DNA of 64,000 bases from Macrosoma leucophasiata (Eukaryota > Arthropoda > Insecta > Lepidoptera > Hedylidae). A model generated the notes under the pieces. The model was not told the origin of the DNA. It did no database searches and worked only from the letters and a program-made list of their open reading frames with translations. Below, piece after piece: positions 41,699 through 52,845 of the stretch (within the stretch, counting starts at the first letter, position 1; every line of letters begins with the position of its first letter). The stretch is from NCBI GenBank assembly GCA_036365455.1, contig JAWQUS010000026.1, positions 15,456,001-15,520,000 on the forward strand, read 5' to 3'. The translations under genes and the position numbers were made by a program.

Positions 41699-42055
41699 AA
41701 TAATGGCAACCCATTATACGTCCCACTGGTGGGCACGAGTCTCTCCCCTTTTTGGGGGGAGGCCTGGAACTTACTCCACCACGCTGCTCCAATGTGGGTG
41801 GGTTGGTGGAGATACGAGTTAGTGGCCAACCCGCTGTCGGATGTTTTCATCCTCAATTAGGCCTCCGACAAGGTTTAACGACTGCTATCTATCGATAGCA
41901 ACCGGGACCGACGGCTTAACGTGCCCTCCGAAGCACGGAAATGCGCATTTTTATTTGCCACTAGCGGTCACCCATCACACACCCGACCGCGCCCGTATCG
42001 CTTAACCGAGTAAATCGCTTCCGACTTACACCAGCCGCGGGACCATGCGCGCTTC
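41699..42055 (-). mobile_element. family B, full length
   Basis: TAATGGCAACCCATTATACG to CACCAGCCGCGGGACCATGC. It lacks the long (TAA)n run. Confidence 0.85.
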
Positions 42056-42104
42056 TATAGAAGGTGGGTGTTTGAACGTTTCAAAAAAATACTGTAGTAG
42101 TTGT

Positions 42105-42496
42105 TTTATATTATTTCGCATTAACACATGCTTGTGAAATATATTTTATTTTTAAAGAAAAATGGAAAGAAAAATTTGACTTCAGGCGAGACTCGAACTC
42201 GCGACCTACTGGGAATCTAGTCCAGCCGCTCTTCCAATTGAGCTACTGAAGCCCTGCCCGATTTGTCAAATCTTTCCTTCACATCTATTGCATTGCCTAA
42301 CTAGCATAGTTGGTAATAGATGGCGCTACTGCTACCATAAAGCAATGCAATAGATGTGAAGGAAAGATTTGACAAATCGGGCAGGGCTTCAGTAGCTCAA
42401 TTGGAAGAGCGGCTGGACTAGATTCCCAGTAGGTCGCGAGTTCGAGTCTCGCCTGAAGTCAAATTTTTCTTTCCATTTTTCTTTAAAAATAAAATA
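42105..42496. mobile_element. T units in a head-to-head palindrome
   Basis: Minus tRNA-like block 42179-42252 and plus block 42386-42459. Arms from TTTTATATTATTTCGCATTA to CACATCTATTGCATTGC and inverse from GCAATGCAATAGATGTGAAG. The centre CTAACTAGCATAGTTGGTAA is one-sided. Arms appear almost identical. Confidence 0.85.
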
Positions 42497-42711
42497 TACT
42501 GTAGTAGTGTTTATGTATTATTTAACGAAGTTATAAAAGGAAAACCATAACAGCTGTAGGCTTTAAAATGTCACGAGTGATAGTCAATCAACTTATAAAA
42601 TGTAGGTAATATGTTTTTATACTCATTACACACTAATCATCAATTGTGATAGAATGTTTGTTTGTCAATTTAACGATATTATAACGATTATAAAGTAAGA
42701 AAATATTTTTA

Positions 42712-42985
42712 TTTTTCTTATAGAAGTGGCAAACAAGCATGCAGTTCACATTGATGTTAAGTGATGACTGCAGCCTATAGACACCCACACAATGACCAGA
42801 AGTCAAAATGCAGATGCGTTACTGAGGCCTAAGGTGTTATGAATCTGTGCCGGAAATTACAGGGCCGTACATTACCACCTAACCGGAACACGATAGTGCT
42901 GAACATTACCATTTAGCGGCAAGTATATTAGGTAATGCGGTGGTGCCTACGCCCGCGAGCTACGTCATTGGAGCTCTACCACCAG
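42712..42985 (-). mobile_element. family A, near full length
   Basis: CTTATAGAAGTGGCAAACAA to GGAGCTCTACCACCAGTTG. A small deletion in CCACTCCTGAGG. Confidence 0.9.
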
Positions 42986-42989
42986 TTGA

Positions 42990-43306
42990 AATGTGTAATA
43001 TAATATATCTATATCCTTGTAAGTCATTTACTGAACCTGAGTCTAATATCAATGATTAGATCTTATAAGTGGTAAAACAAATTAAAAAGTTCTAATCAAA
43101 CAGCCAAATGTTTGATTAAACAAAAGTCAATTACCTACTGATCTAAACATTGAAGGCCGTAGATCAAAGGAAACGGAAAATGGCATTACAATTCCCATTA
43201 AGTAAACTTTTTACGTTTCTCTCTGTTATTTCCTGGTTAAATATCAATGTGTTCTTTTTCTATATAATGTTTAACTAACATAAAATCTCATACATTTCTT
43301 CAATTT
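42990..43306. other. 320 bp, AT-rich, nothing recognised
   Basis: No feature seen. Confidence 0.4.
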
Positions 43307-43692
43307 TATTTCAGAGATCCTAATTTTGTACTTATGAAAAAAATTATGACTTGCATAACGTTTTCGCAGGTTTTCGCGAGCTTTATAGATTGTAGAAATT
43401 AAATTTGAGGATTTTCTCGCGTATACAACACTCCCAAACTTCTTCTTATACCCGACGTTTCGGTCGCTTTCCAGCTAACGTGGTCACCGGCAGACTAATT
43501 CGACGATGTTCAGCCTGGTAGCTGGAAAGCGACCGAAAGGTCGGGTATAAGAAGAAGTTTGGGAGTGTTGTATACGCGAGAAAAACTGCAAATTTAATTT
43601 CTACAATCTATGAAGCTCGCGAAAACCTGCAAAAACGTTATGCACCTCATAATTTTTTTCATAAGTACAAAATGAGGATCTCTGAAATAAAA
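43307..43692. mobile_element. long foldback (F family), ~180-bp arms
   Basis: Left arm from ATTTTATTTCAGAGATCCTA, right arm ending TAGGATCTCTGAAATAAAA-like inverse. Arms share TTGTACTTATGAAAAAAATT, GCAGGTTTTCGCGAGCTT, CTCGCGTATACAACACTCCC, TATACCCGACSTTTCGGTCG. About 95% identical around a ~35-bp centre containing ACGTGGTCACCGGCAGACTA. No coding capacity. Confidence 0.85.
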
Positions 43693-44295
43693 TACGTTAC
43701 CTAACTTGATGTTAATTGTACCTAAACAAATCATTTCTGTTTTATACACTGAGTTTCATAGTCAGTAAAATATTAAATTTGCAGTTTTTCACCAGAGCCA
43801 TCTTTTTACGAGTAGACAAGTAAGTTTGAAACACACGTCCGGATTTGGTATGGAGAGGACAGTTTCGACTTTTAAGTTGTACTTATCCTTTGTTTTTATG
43901 TACAAACGTACACAATAAAATCTTTAAATTTTGTAACTTGCTCAGTCGTCTTCATCGATTCTAACAAGGCAAATCGCTCGTAATTTGTACCATCCTTAAT
44001 CTAAGAGACGCACGCTGAAATATTGTTGGAATTCCACCGAAATGCCTACTTGCGCTAAATTATGGCTAATGAGACGGATATTAAGGGAATGAGAAGATTT
44101 TTTTCGCTTTCCTATTATTTTAATAAATAACACCCAAAGAAAACAAGGATGTAATCTTTGATTAATTTATTTTCAGTGTATTTTAAGTTGTTAACGCTGA
44201 AGGCGAATTATTATCATTTTAATATTGTTGAAATTAATCTCTCGGTATTAGATTTTTGTTGGATTAGGCCTCGAGTTATTTAAATATTTTATAAT
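43693..44295. other. 600 bp without recognised features
   Basis: Nothing recognised. Confidence 0.4.
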
Positions 44296-44645
44296 ATGAA
44301 GCGCGCATGGCCCCGCGGCTGGTGTGGATCGGAAGCGATACGGGCGCGGTCGAATGTGTGATGGGTGTCCGCTAGTGGCAAATAAAAATGCGCGTTTCCC
44401 TGCTTTGGAAGGCACGTTATGCCGTCGGTCCCGGTTGCTATCGATGGATAACAGTCGTTAAACCTTGTCGGCCTTAGGTACGGTTTGAAAACATCCGACA
44501 GCGGGTTGGCCACTAACCCTTATCTCCACCAACCCGCATTGAAGCAGCGTGGTGGATCTCCTGGCTCCAGCTCCAGACCGCCTCCTAAGAAGGGAAGAGA
44601 CTTGTGCACAGCAGTGGGACGTATCAAGGGTTGCCATTATTATAT
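44296..44645 (+). mobile_element. family B, full length, opposite orientation
   Basis: GAAGCGCGCATGGCCCCGCG through ATCAAGGGTTGCCATTATTA. The core reads CCTGCTTTGGAAGGCACGTT. Inverse of the other complete B copies. Confidence 0.9.
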
Positions 44646-44782
44646 TTTTATATTTAGAAAATTGACACGGCAAAAGTAGTTCGCAAAAAAATTTGCCAAA
44701 AAATATATTGGGGTGGGTCACTCTTATATATAGACTATTGTCAGGCCTACCTATTATAAAGAAATATAAAAATCGTTCCGAT

Positions 44783-44985
44783 TAATTGTTTTATATTATT
44801 TCGCATTAACACATGCTTGTGAAATATATTTTATTTTTAAAGAAAAATGGAAAGAAAAAATTGACTTCAGGCGAGACTCGAACTCGCGACCTACTGTGAA
44901 TCTAGTCCAGCCGCTCTTCCAATTGAGCTACTGAAGCCCTGCCCGATTTGTCAAATCTTTCCTTCACATCTATTGCATTGCTTTA
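44783..44985 (-). mobile_element. family T single unit
   Basis: tRNA-like block 44864-44937, preceded by TTTTATATTATTTCGCATTA and followed by CCCTGCCCGATTTGTCAAAT to GCATTGCTTTATG. The same unit as in the tandem array, here alone. Anticodon region has one change (CTACTGTGAATC). Confidence 0.8.
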
Positions 44986-45071
44986 TGATCCGATTAGTTT
45001 ATTACAAACACGAGCGATACGAGAATGTTATATTAAATATTGTTATTAAATTTGTGTTTCTTTCATTATAG

Positions 45072-45205
45072 AAAACCCCCATAAGATGGACCGATGATCT
45101 GGTGAAGGTCGCGGGCAATTGGTGGATGAGGGCGGCCCAGCACCGTTCGTTGTGGAAATCTTTGGGGGAGGCCTTTGCCCAGCAGTGAACGTCTTTTGGC
45201 TGAAA
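45072..45205 (+). pseudogene. RTE-like LINE RT carboxy-terminus with start of 3' UTR
   Basis: Frame KTPIRWTDDLVKVAGNWWMR, AAQHRSLWKSLGEAFAQQ, stop TGA (CAGCAGTGA). PxRWTDDLxKVAGxxWMxxAxxRxxWxxxxEAxxQQ is a classic C-terminal signature of this LINE type. The 3' UTR continues ATGACGATGATGATTAGAAT. Everything upstream is missing. Confidence 0.85.
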
Positions 45206-45276
45206 TGACGATGATGATTAGAATCAATAAAATAAACAGCTTCACACTCGGACTGATTTGGTGTTTTGGGTGACTT

Positions 45277-45613
45277 TTTTATGTAATGATGGCAAACAAA
45301 CATGCAGTTCACATTGATGTTTAGTGATGACTACAGCCTATAGGCACCTACACAAAGACCAGAGCTCAAAATGCAGATGCGTTGCCACGTAAGTTATTAT
45401 GTCTCTGTGATAGTTATTACGGGGCCATACCATACCATCTAACAGGAACCAGATAGTGCTGAACACTACCATTTAGGGGCAGATAGGTAATGCAGTGGTG
45501 CTTACACCGACGAGCTCCTTCACTGGAACTCTACCACCATTAAAACGTTGTTTATCATTCATCATCATTTAACATCCAATTAAACCTCATGCTTGTTTGC
45601 TGCCTCCATAAAA
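45277..45613 (-). mobile_element. family A (A2) plus an opposed A tip
   Basis: 45277-45541 minus: TTTATGTAATGATGGCAAAC to GGAACTCTACCACCATT with TGTCTCTGTGATAGTTATTA. 45567-45613 is a plus-strand 3' tip (CATGCTTGTTTGCTGCCTCC). Confidence 0.8.
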
Positions 45614-45619
45614 AAGAAT

Positions 45620-46185
45620 GAACACAGCGAAGTCAAAATTATATTTTGGAAAACAAATCTTTGTCCCTTTCTCTCGCCACAAGACTAAGATAACCTAAAA
45701 TAAAAAAATCTTTTTTCTTTACATCATCATACAATGGAAATGAATGTACTTATTTTAACAGAAGTAATTTAAGTTTAATAATTTAGTATATAACTTTGTG
45801 GAGTGACGTCATTACACTTCAAACAGTGCCCGCGGTGCTTTTATTCTGCGAAGCCGATATTGGCGTGTCAGCGTTCTCCACGATGACATCGCGTTGGGCC
45901 ACAGAATTAGCGAAATAATAAGATAATAAGCTAATCGATGTTCGAACGTTCAGAGATAGAACTCTGGGGTACTATTTATATTATCTAACAGGCGCCACAT
46001 TCTGGATTAAAGTTTTTTTTTTTATATGTGAAGTACATTTTAAACGTTTCAATATTTTTACTGACTGTGAAATTCAGTTTATAAAACATAAATTCTTTGT
46101 TTACAATAAACATAAACTTAGGCAACCTATCTTATACTACATCCCAGACTGGCTATTTACATTTATTTACAAAACACCTGCCTGA
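45620..46185. other. 560 bp without recognised features
   Basis: GGAGTGACGTCATTACACTT and CAGGCGCCACATTCTGG (45800-46005) look like a degraded transposon block, but I found no partner copy. Confidence 0.3.
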
Positions 46186-46189
46186 GTCA

Positions 46190-46990
46190 AAGCCATCAAA
46201 CGGCCACACAAAATTACTATTACATATAATTATATAGTTCAAGTCGGTCAGCGTTATCCAAGATGCTTATATGCTGACTTGATCACTTAAGGTAAGTGAT
46301 CAAGCCAATTTCCGGAGGGGATCGGCGGTGAGCTCCACGAACTTTGTTTAGTTATAATGAATTGCATCTTTATCGAGGAGTTGTCATGTTCTTCTGGTGG
46401 AGTTCAATGTTGATTTTGTGGTTTATAGTTGAGATTATTTTGCATATATTTAATTTTCTTTACCGAAACATCAGTTTGCCTTAAGCATGCACGTTGTCGG
46501 AATACTATCAGATGGTAAATTATAGAATTCAGTATCATTGTGATATGGTTTGACGGTAATGTAATGGCACAGAAACAATAACACACAAAGCAAATCAGCT
46601 TAGGCGTGTTATAACATATCTGGAAACCTTATAGACGTCTATTGTCTACAGATTTCAGTGTCACAAACTATGAATAAATGAACTAATCCGGTGGTGCTTG
46701 CGCAATCAAATCGAGCGATACCACAAAATAAAAAGAAACATTAGGACACTTAAGTTTTCACCGCCCGTTTAATGGCCACACAAGATCATTATTATATAGT
46801 TCAAGCCGGTCAGCGTTTTCCAAGATGCTTCGATTAATGAGCTGTTGATACCCTAAGTGATCAAGCCAACGTCCGGAGGGGAACGGCGGTGAGCTTCACG
46901 AGCTCACTTTAGTTATAATGGATAATATCTTTATTGAGTAGTTGTCATGTTATTCTAGTGGGGATTAATATTGGTTTTATTAGTTGTTTT
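46190..46990 (+). repeat. direct duplication of a ~220-bp repeat, copies ~570 bp apart
   Basis: 46195-46440 and 46768-46990 share GGCCACACAA, TATATAGTTCAAG.CGGTCAG, CCAAGATGCTT, AAGTGATCAAGCCAA, CGGCGGTGAGCT and AGTTGTCATGTT. The first copy alone has gained the hairpin CTTGATCACTTAAGGTAAGT. Confidence 0.7.
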
Positions 46991-47508
46991 TGATCGCTAT
47001 TTTGTATGAATTACATTTTGTACAAACCGGTTGCAATAAATATGTAAGTTCAGTCAATGGTGTGGTAAACCTCCAGTGTCTGTCTTATAATAATAGTATT
47101 GAGTGTTGTAATATTATTATGAGGCATCTTAATCTCTAATACCTACCTATGATTCTTATAAGGATTACAGGCTGCAGAACCACAAATTTGAACACCATGC
47201 GACTTTGTCCATTTCATTTCGACTTTTTTTCAACCCAAGCTTACAAAATATATATTTTTAAGCTTACAAAATTTATATTTTTAAGTATATATTTTTAAGG
47301 TTCTGTAGATAACTAATTAGCTTATCCTTGTTAAATTTTATATCGCTCTCGAGAATATTGTAATATACCTAATTAGCTTTAAAGATATGTTTCAATAGTA
47401 TTTAAATAGTATTAGAGCTTCGAATGTAAAGGTGCCAGGACAAACCCATTACCTAAGGGTTTTTTGGCATTTTTGTAGCTACATTTAAATTGTTTTTGTA
47501 ACTTTTCT
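46991..47508. other. 500 bp, AT-rich, nothing recognised
   Basis: Includes a short local duplication of TTACAAAATATATATTTTTA at ~47240-47285. No other structure. Confidence 0.4.
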
Positions 47509-47540
47509 TAATAAATAAATAAATAAATAAATAAATAAAA
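47509..47540. repeat. (AAAT)n microsatellite
   Basis: About eight AAAT units, possibly a retroposon tail. Confidence 0.9.
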
Positions 47541-47567
47541 GCGTGTTATAAAAGTCTTCATACCCAA

Positions 47568-47730
47568 ATCCACCAAACTCCGAGGTACTGGGAAACTTCC
47601 AGAAAATGGAAATCCCAATAGAACCAGAGATAAAGGATTTCAAACCGTTATTTCTGATAGCTCCTGACCCGGGAATCGAATCCGGGACCTCCAGCGTAGT
47701 AGTAGTGGCTGCTACCGTAGCGTGAGGCAG
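47568..47730 (-). mobile_element. family C SINE, head plus part of body
   Basis: Minus: GGTCCCGGATTCGATTCCCG (B box) and TAGCAGCCACTACTACTACG. The body stops at CCGAGGTACTGGGAAACTTC. The A box region is degraded. Confidence 0.75.
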
Positions 47731-48100
47731 TAAAAATATATATCGTTGAACAAAACATGGTATACCAAATATTTTTTTAAGCCGACATTTATCAATAATT
47801 GTAATATTTAAGCATCATATTTATACCTAGAAAAGAGGATACAATGGAAGCTAAAAAATACTAAAAACATTTTCTCATTCTCATACTAAATAAGTTGCAC
47901 AAACTAAGGTGGCCTTGCAACGTGAGAACAGTTCGCTGGGCGGTAATGCACCCATAATTTAACTTGGAGTTTTCCACTTGCAATCTCCCCGCTGAAGTCA
48001 TATTTTCTTATTTTCCTCAGCTTTGCACTTCGGAATTAATTTTTTATGGACATTGTTGAGTTATATCAATGTTTTCATAATTATTAACTTTCAACTCAAT
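47731..48100. other. 370 bp without recognised features
   Basis: Nothing recognised. Confidence 0.4.
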
Positions 48101-48101
48101 T

Positions 48102-48347
48102 CACTGGTGGTAGAGCTGCAGTGACGGAGCTCGCGGGCGTAGGCACCATTGTTCAGCACTATCGTGTTCCGGTCAGGTGGTAATGTACGGCCCTGTAATT
48201 TCCGAGAGGCATAACATCTTAGGCCTCAGGAGTGGTAACGCATCTGCATTTTGACATTGGTCTTTGTGTGGGTGTCTATAGGCTGCAGTCGTCACTTAAC
48301 ATCAATGTGAACTGCATGCTTGTTTGCCACTTCCATTACATATAAAA
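48102..48347 (+). mobile_element. family A with a head deletion
   Basis: CACTGGTGGTAGAGCTGCAG to CACTTCCATTACATATAAAA. It lacks the GCATTACCTAATATACTTGC segment. Confidence 0.9.
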
Positions 48348-48726
48348 CAAAAAAAAACTTAACTTGTTTCAAGTTTCCATTTCTTAAATCACGCAATTTG
48401 TAGCTGCTTATGCGATGAGATAATTAAGTCCTTTAATTTCAAGTGATCTATTTTGGGTAATTTCACATCTCCGAAAAGTAGATATAGACTAGAGTTTTGA
48501 AATAATTTTTTAAATAATTTTTGCTATACATTTTGGAATTAGAAACAATGTACAATTTTACTTTGGGGCTGGCAGCGCGTTGGTCGCGTCTGTCTTCCTA
48601 ACGACATAAAAAAAAACTAAAAAAAAAAAACGAAATATAATGTTTGGTTGATATTGTTGAGCCCCTGATATGCACCATCTATATTTTGCCTGAAGACGGC
48701 TATATTTAGGCCACCTGTATATTTTT

Positions 48727-48819
48727 TTATGTTCCGAAGGTGGCAAACAAGGACGCAGTTCACATATATTAAGTGTTATCTGCAGCCTATAGACGCCTAC
48801 ACAAAATGCAGATGTGTTT
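48727..48819 (-). mobile_element. family A 3' fragment
   Basis: TTATGTTCCGAAGGTGGCAA to CCTACACAAAATGCAGATGT. Confidence 0.75.
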
Positions 48820-49781
48820 TTTGTCTGTCTGTCTGTTTGTTCAAGCATTACATAAAAAGTGCGGGTCCAATTACGATGAAACTTGATATAATTATACTTT
48901 AACGTTTGGCGCACAACAGTGGGTACTTTTTATCTCGGAATAATGTCTGGTTGTCTGTGTATTTGTTCACGCTAATTTCAGAAACGGCTTATCCGAATTG
49001 CGGTTTTCACTGCTGGTTTATTGTGGTAAGTTTCACTTAACATTTATGTTTGTTTCATGTCAATCGGTTCAGAAATAAAAAAAGTTTAAATGACCTAGTC
49101 GTAAGATACATATTAATATTTCCGGGATAAAAAAAGCTTCCTTTCAAGTACTAGACAATCTGCAGATATCGACGAACTCAGAAACAGCTCACTTGGCACA
49201 CAACTTAACTTTTAGTTCTCCACTTGCAATTTTCTCGGTTATTTTGCTATTTGCTCTCGCTTCGTGCATCGGAATTTTTATTTTATGGATATTGTTGCTT
49301 TTGTAAACTTTAATAATTCTAAGTGAAACCTGTAGTATGTGCGGGCACAGAGGTAAAACACTTAGGTAAGTGATAAAATTTGACTGTTACTACAGTTTCA
49401 ATGCAGGAAATTGAGGGCGAAGGCACTAGGTGTTTATCAACAGCGCCACCTATAAGGTGGCTTGAACTTTGTATAGTTACTGGTCACACCGCGCGATTAC
49501 ACCTATGTGCAGGGCTGTTTAAGCGCGTACGCGCCACCGCCCGCTCCGCTCTCTTTTCCGCCGTCTTCACTCTTACTATGCGCCTGTGTGCTCGGTGTCG
49601 ACCGACGGGCGGCCATTTTATTGTAAAAAGTATAATTGTGTGCATACATTAAACTCATTAATGAATTCAACCGTATCTTTTTTCCTCGCGCCTTCACAAA
49701 AGTGGGTCACTTTTGAATGGAGAAAAAAAAATGTTTTGGAATCTGGTTTCGATTTGGAAGTGAGCTTAGATAAAGTGTGAA
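48820..49781. other. 960 bp, mostly unrecognised
   Basis: 48820-49000 contains GTCTGTCTGTCTGTTTGTTC and CGCTAATTTCAGAAACGGCT, the style of a family G or LINE 3' region. 49440-49620 is GC-rich (ACGCGCCACCGCCCGCTCCG), without a recognisable feature. Confidence 0.35.
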
Positions 49782-49960
49782 ATCATTTATCTCTGGTTCT
49801 ATCGGGTTTTTCATTTTCTGTTTCAGTTTCCGAGTACCTCGGAGTCTGGTAATGTGCCCGGAGATACTAACGGACTGCCCACCTGCTATGTGGTCTAAAC
49901 GTTACCGGCGTGTTTGCATGTATACTTGTATGTATGTTTATACCTCTGTACAAGAAATAA
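49782..49960 (+). mobile_element. family C SINE, body, diverged
   Basis: TTTATCTCTGGTTCTATCGG, CCGAGTACCTCGGAGTCTGG, TGTTTGCATGTATACTTGTA. No tRNA head. Confidence 0.65.
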
Positions 49961-50644
49961 AATTTGACTGGTACTAGAGTTGCAGCGATCCACCCTAGTA
50001 CAAACTAGAATGGGTTACTTTAATATGGAGATTTTTTTTTTAATTTTTAACATTTAACAAGAAAGATATCTCATGGTAGTAAGAACTATCACAGATTTTT
50101 TTGCGACAATAGGTTTAATATCATTTGCCTCCGAATCGATCATAAATGTTTATACTGCTCAAAAAATGGGCATATGGCAATGGCTATATAGTATCTGGGC
50201 AGATGGGATGGGACATATTTTGCCCAATTAAACACTGTTTTCTCTGTTTCTTGTTTCTGCGAAAAACATATTTTTGCACTTCTGTATTTCTGTAAAATAC
50301 AAGCTGCACAAACGGAGATGGCCACTGAGTTAGCTGGGCGGTAATGCACCCATAACTTGACTTGAAGTTTTCTCAGAACTAGCAATATTTTCTTATTTGC
50401 TCCTTCGCACATCTAAATTACTGTTTTATGGATATTGTTGTTTTTATGTTTCCTTTATTGAAGCTAAGCATTTGTGGTACTTTGTCTTTAATTTTATTTA
50501 TGTTTATTGACGATTATTCGCTGTACTTGCCTTGATAACTAAACAATGCCAGTCCACCAATACGTGGTTTTTAATCTCTTCACCTAAAATTAAAATCACA
50601 ATTATTTATCACAAATTAGAATTCACAATAAAATTGTTTATAAT
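49961..50644. other. 680 bp without recognised features
   Basis: Nothing recognised. Confidence 0.4.
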
Positions 50645-51045
50645 AAAAATAATAATACCAACCCTTGATACGTCCCACTGCTGGGCACGAGTCTCTCTCC
50701 TTTTTTTTTGAGGGGAGGCCTGGAGCTTACTCCACCACGTTGCTCCAATGCGGGTTGGTAAAGATTCGGATTAGTGGCCAACCCGCTGTCGGATTTTTTC
50801 AAACCACTTATAAGGCCTCTGACAAAGTTAATTTTTAACGACTGCTGCTCTTCGAATTATCGCTTTTTACGTGCTATATATCGATAGTAACCGGGACCGA
50901 CGACTTAACGTACCCTCCGAAGCACGGAAATGCGCATTTTTTATTTGCCACTAGCGGTCACCCATCATATACCCGACGTCCGTATCGCTTAACCGAGTAG
51001 ATCGCTTCCGATCTACACCAGCCGCGGGGCCATGCACGCTTCCAA
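50645..51045 (-). mobile_element. family B, full length, with a small internal insertion
   Basis: AATAATAATACCAACCCTTG to CACCAGCCGCGGGGCCATGC. An extra ~30 bp (TTCGAATTATCGCTTTTTAC) splits the CTGCTATCTATCGATAG stretch. Confidence 0.85.
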
Positions 51046-51305
51046 AATTTTTTACAAATATCTAAACTGATTTTAAAACTTTTAAGGCATCAACCAAAAT
51101 ATTTCTTTAAAATGTATTTAACTTAGACGTGACTTCCATATTTACCTAATTTTCTAATTTAGAATAATTTACCTAAATCGATTTCAAAACTCGCAACTCC
51201 TAAACTAAAACACGTTTCTTGTAATATAACTCACTCGCTCTTTACTGAAATACATTTTTGCTCAAAATCTCATTGTTAAGTCAAGGTTGTCTGCAGGTGA
51301 TGTCA

Positions 51306-51430
51306 AAATTCTAAGAAATCGTCGTTGCTGTATGAGATAGATGAATGTAGAAGGAGGTGTGTCAGGACCGGGATATCTGGCGCTCCACATTCTCTGCCTA
51401 CCCCATAAGGGACGTGGCGTGAAGATAAAT
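51306..51430 (+). pseudogene. family D tail, diverged
   Basis: GGAGGTGTGTCAGGACCGGG, ATATCTGGCGCTCCACATTC, GGACGTGGCGTGAAGAT. The MKRMMKVDEA part is broken. Confidence 0.65.
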
Positions 51431-51905
51431 ACATATATCTCAGTGTTCCATTTACTAGACCATAGGTTCCCAAACTATTTTTCTTGTAGACCCCTTTCAA
51501 TTTTTTTCTGTTTTCGGTGGACCCCCTTGCTAACATTTATATCACTTTCCCATATATTCCATATTTATTTACGCATATACGTAGACCCTATCGAGTCTCC
51601 CATGGACCCCAGGGGGTCTATATGGACCACTTCGATAATCACTGTACTAGACTTAAGCCAAACTACACTATGTCACACCCACCTGAGCATCGAATACGTA
51701 AATTTGTCGATTAAATTAACATAATGCGTGCTACAGTGGCCTGCGTCTGACGGAGGGTAATCCCCACTTGAATACATGAAAAATTATCTCTTTTTACGTG
51801 ACTAGGCCAGTAATTTTTTATTTTTTTATTTATTTATTTAAGTCAGGCAACAAAAGCCCATATCAATACATACCTTATACACTAACATATATGTAAAAAA
51901 TAACA
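51431..51905. other. 470 bp, unrecognised
   Basis: 51470-51620 has repeated GACCCC/GGACCCC words (TGGACCCCCTTGCTAACATT, CATGGACCCCAGGGGGTCTA), a low-copy internal repetition. A T/AAAT-rich run is at 51815-51845. Confidence 0.35.
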
Positions 51906-52148
51906 CTATTTATCACGTAAAGTCTCATCGGGGACGTGAATGCGCGGCTTCTCTGCAGGCAGTTGTCCACGGAATCTACGGAACACGACTCCCTGCGGCC
52001 AAAACTCCTCCTTGACAAACGTCGGCAGATGGTGTCTGGGTACTCTAAACAGAAATGAATTAAAATTTTGCACTGGTACTATGTTGTTGGTATGGCAATA
52101 AAAATAAATTAAATAAACAAAGCGTTGCATTCCCCGTGGTAACACCAT
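51906..52148 (-). CDS. partial coding end, retroelement ORF1-like or host terminal exon
   Basis: A minus-strand frame ends FLFRVPRHHLPTFVKEEFWP, QGVVFRRFRGQLPAEKPRIH, VPDETLRDK, stop. The F/WWPxGVxxRRFRG motif recalls C-termini of zinc-finger/gag-like proteins carried by insect non-LTR elements. Alternatively, TTTCTGTTTAG|AG at 52046-52043 is a good splice acceptor, making 51906-52044 a 45-codon last exon. AATAAATAAATAAA lies ~75 bp after the stop on the same strand, consistent with polyadenylation. Start and upstream exons not found. I cannot choose between the two readings. Confidence 0.4.
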   Translation of the reverse strand: MVLPRGMQRFVYLIYFYCHTNNIVPVQNFNSFLFRVPRHHLPTFVKEEFWPQGVVFRRFRGQLPAEKPRIHVPDETLRDK

Positions 52149-52279
52149 TGGTTACCCTGGTGTATATTACTAATTGGCATATGTACTAAGATATAATATC
52201 TATACGTTATAACTATTTAAAAATATTTTTATTTCGTTCTTATCGATAATTGAGTCAATCTCTACTATGGTGTGACCAC

Positions 52280-52375
52280 AGGGAAAGCACCGATCTACCG
52301 CCGCTGCGATAGCCAATCCGCATGCCAAACGTGGTGATCATGGCATATTTCTCTTATGAAGAGGCTCTTATGAAG
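52280..52375 (+). mobile_element. LINE 3'-end scrap
   Basis: CGATAGCCAATCCGCATGCC, AACGTGGTGATCATGGCATA. Same motif as 36835-36915. Confidence 0.5.
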
Positions 52376-52452
52376 GCGGTCAGATAGCCAGTTGATCTAT
52401 TACAAATCTTAGCTACGTGAGTCTCTGAGTTTCTAGATAATATAACTTAGAT

Positions 52453-52695
52453 ATGTTTTTCAGCAAAGCAGCTGTAGAGTATAACAATGTCGTGAATGCG
52501 TCAGCATCCGTTCTTCATTACGACCGTGGTTACGCCCGGGCACATAGTAGTAAAGCTAGCATAGTTCATAAGCGGAGCGATCGAAATATGGCTTCAAAAA
52601 AGTTCTACGGTTTTCTCAAAGGAGCTTGTCGAAATGCGTGGGGTTGCCGACCGTGTTTAAACGAAATACAGTATTTTTGTATTCAGCACCCATAA
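52453..52695 (+). CDS. 80-codon open frame, function unknown
   Basis: Runs to a stop with a cysteine-containing end (KKFYGFLKGACRNAWGCRPC). Preceded by ATATGTTTTTCAG, an acceptor-like motif. Not inside a recognised repeat, but no domain is recognised and there is no coding evidence beyond openness. Could be chance. Confidence 0.15.
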   Translation: MFFSKAAVEYNNVVNASASVLHYDRGYARAHSSKASIVHKRSDRNMASKKFYGFLKGACRNAWGCRPCLNEIQYFCIQHP

Positions 52696-52845
52696 AGATT
52701 TAGAGAAGAATTAATTTGCAAAAATATAGAAGAACGTATTTATTATTTGAGTGAATATTTTTGCTACCTTGAGTTTATTTTAGGTTAGTAGTACAATAGT
52801 GTTTTTTATCTACATGACATGTTTCTATAAAATCTGATTGAATTA

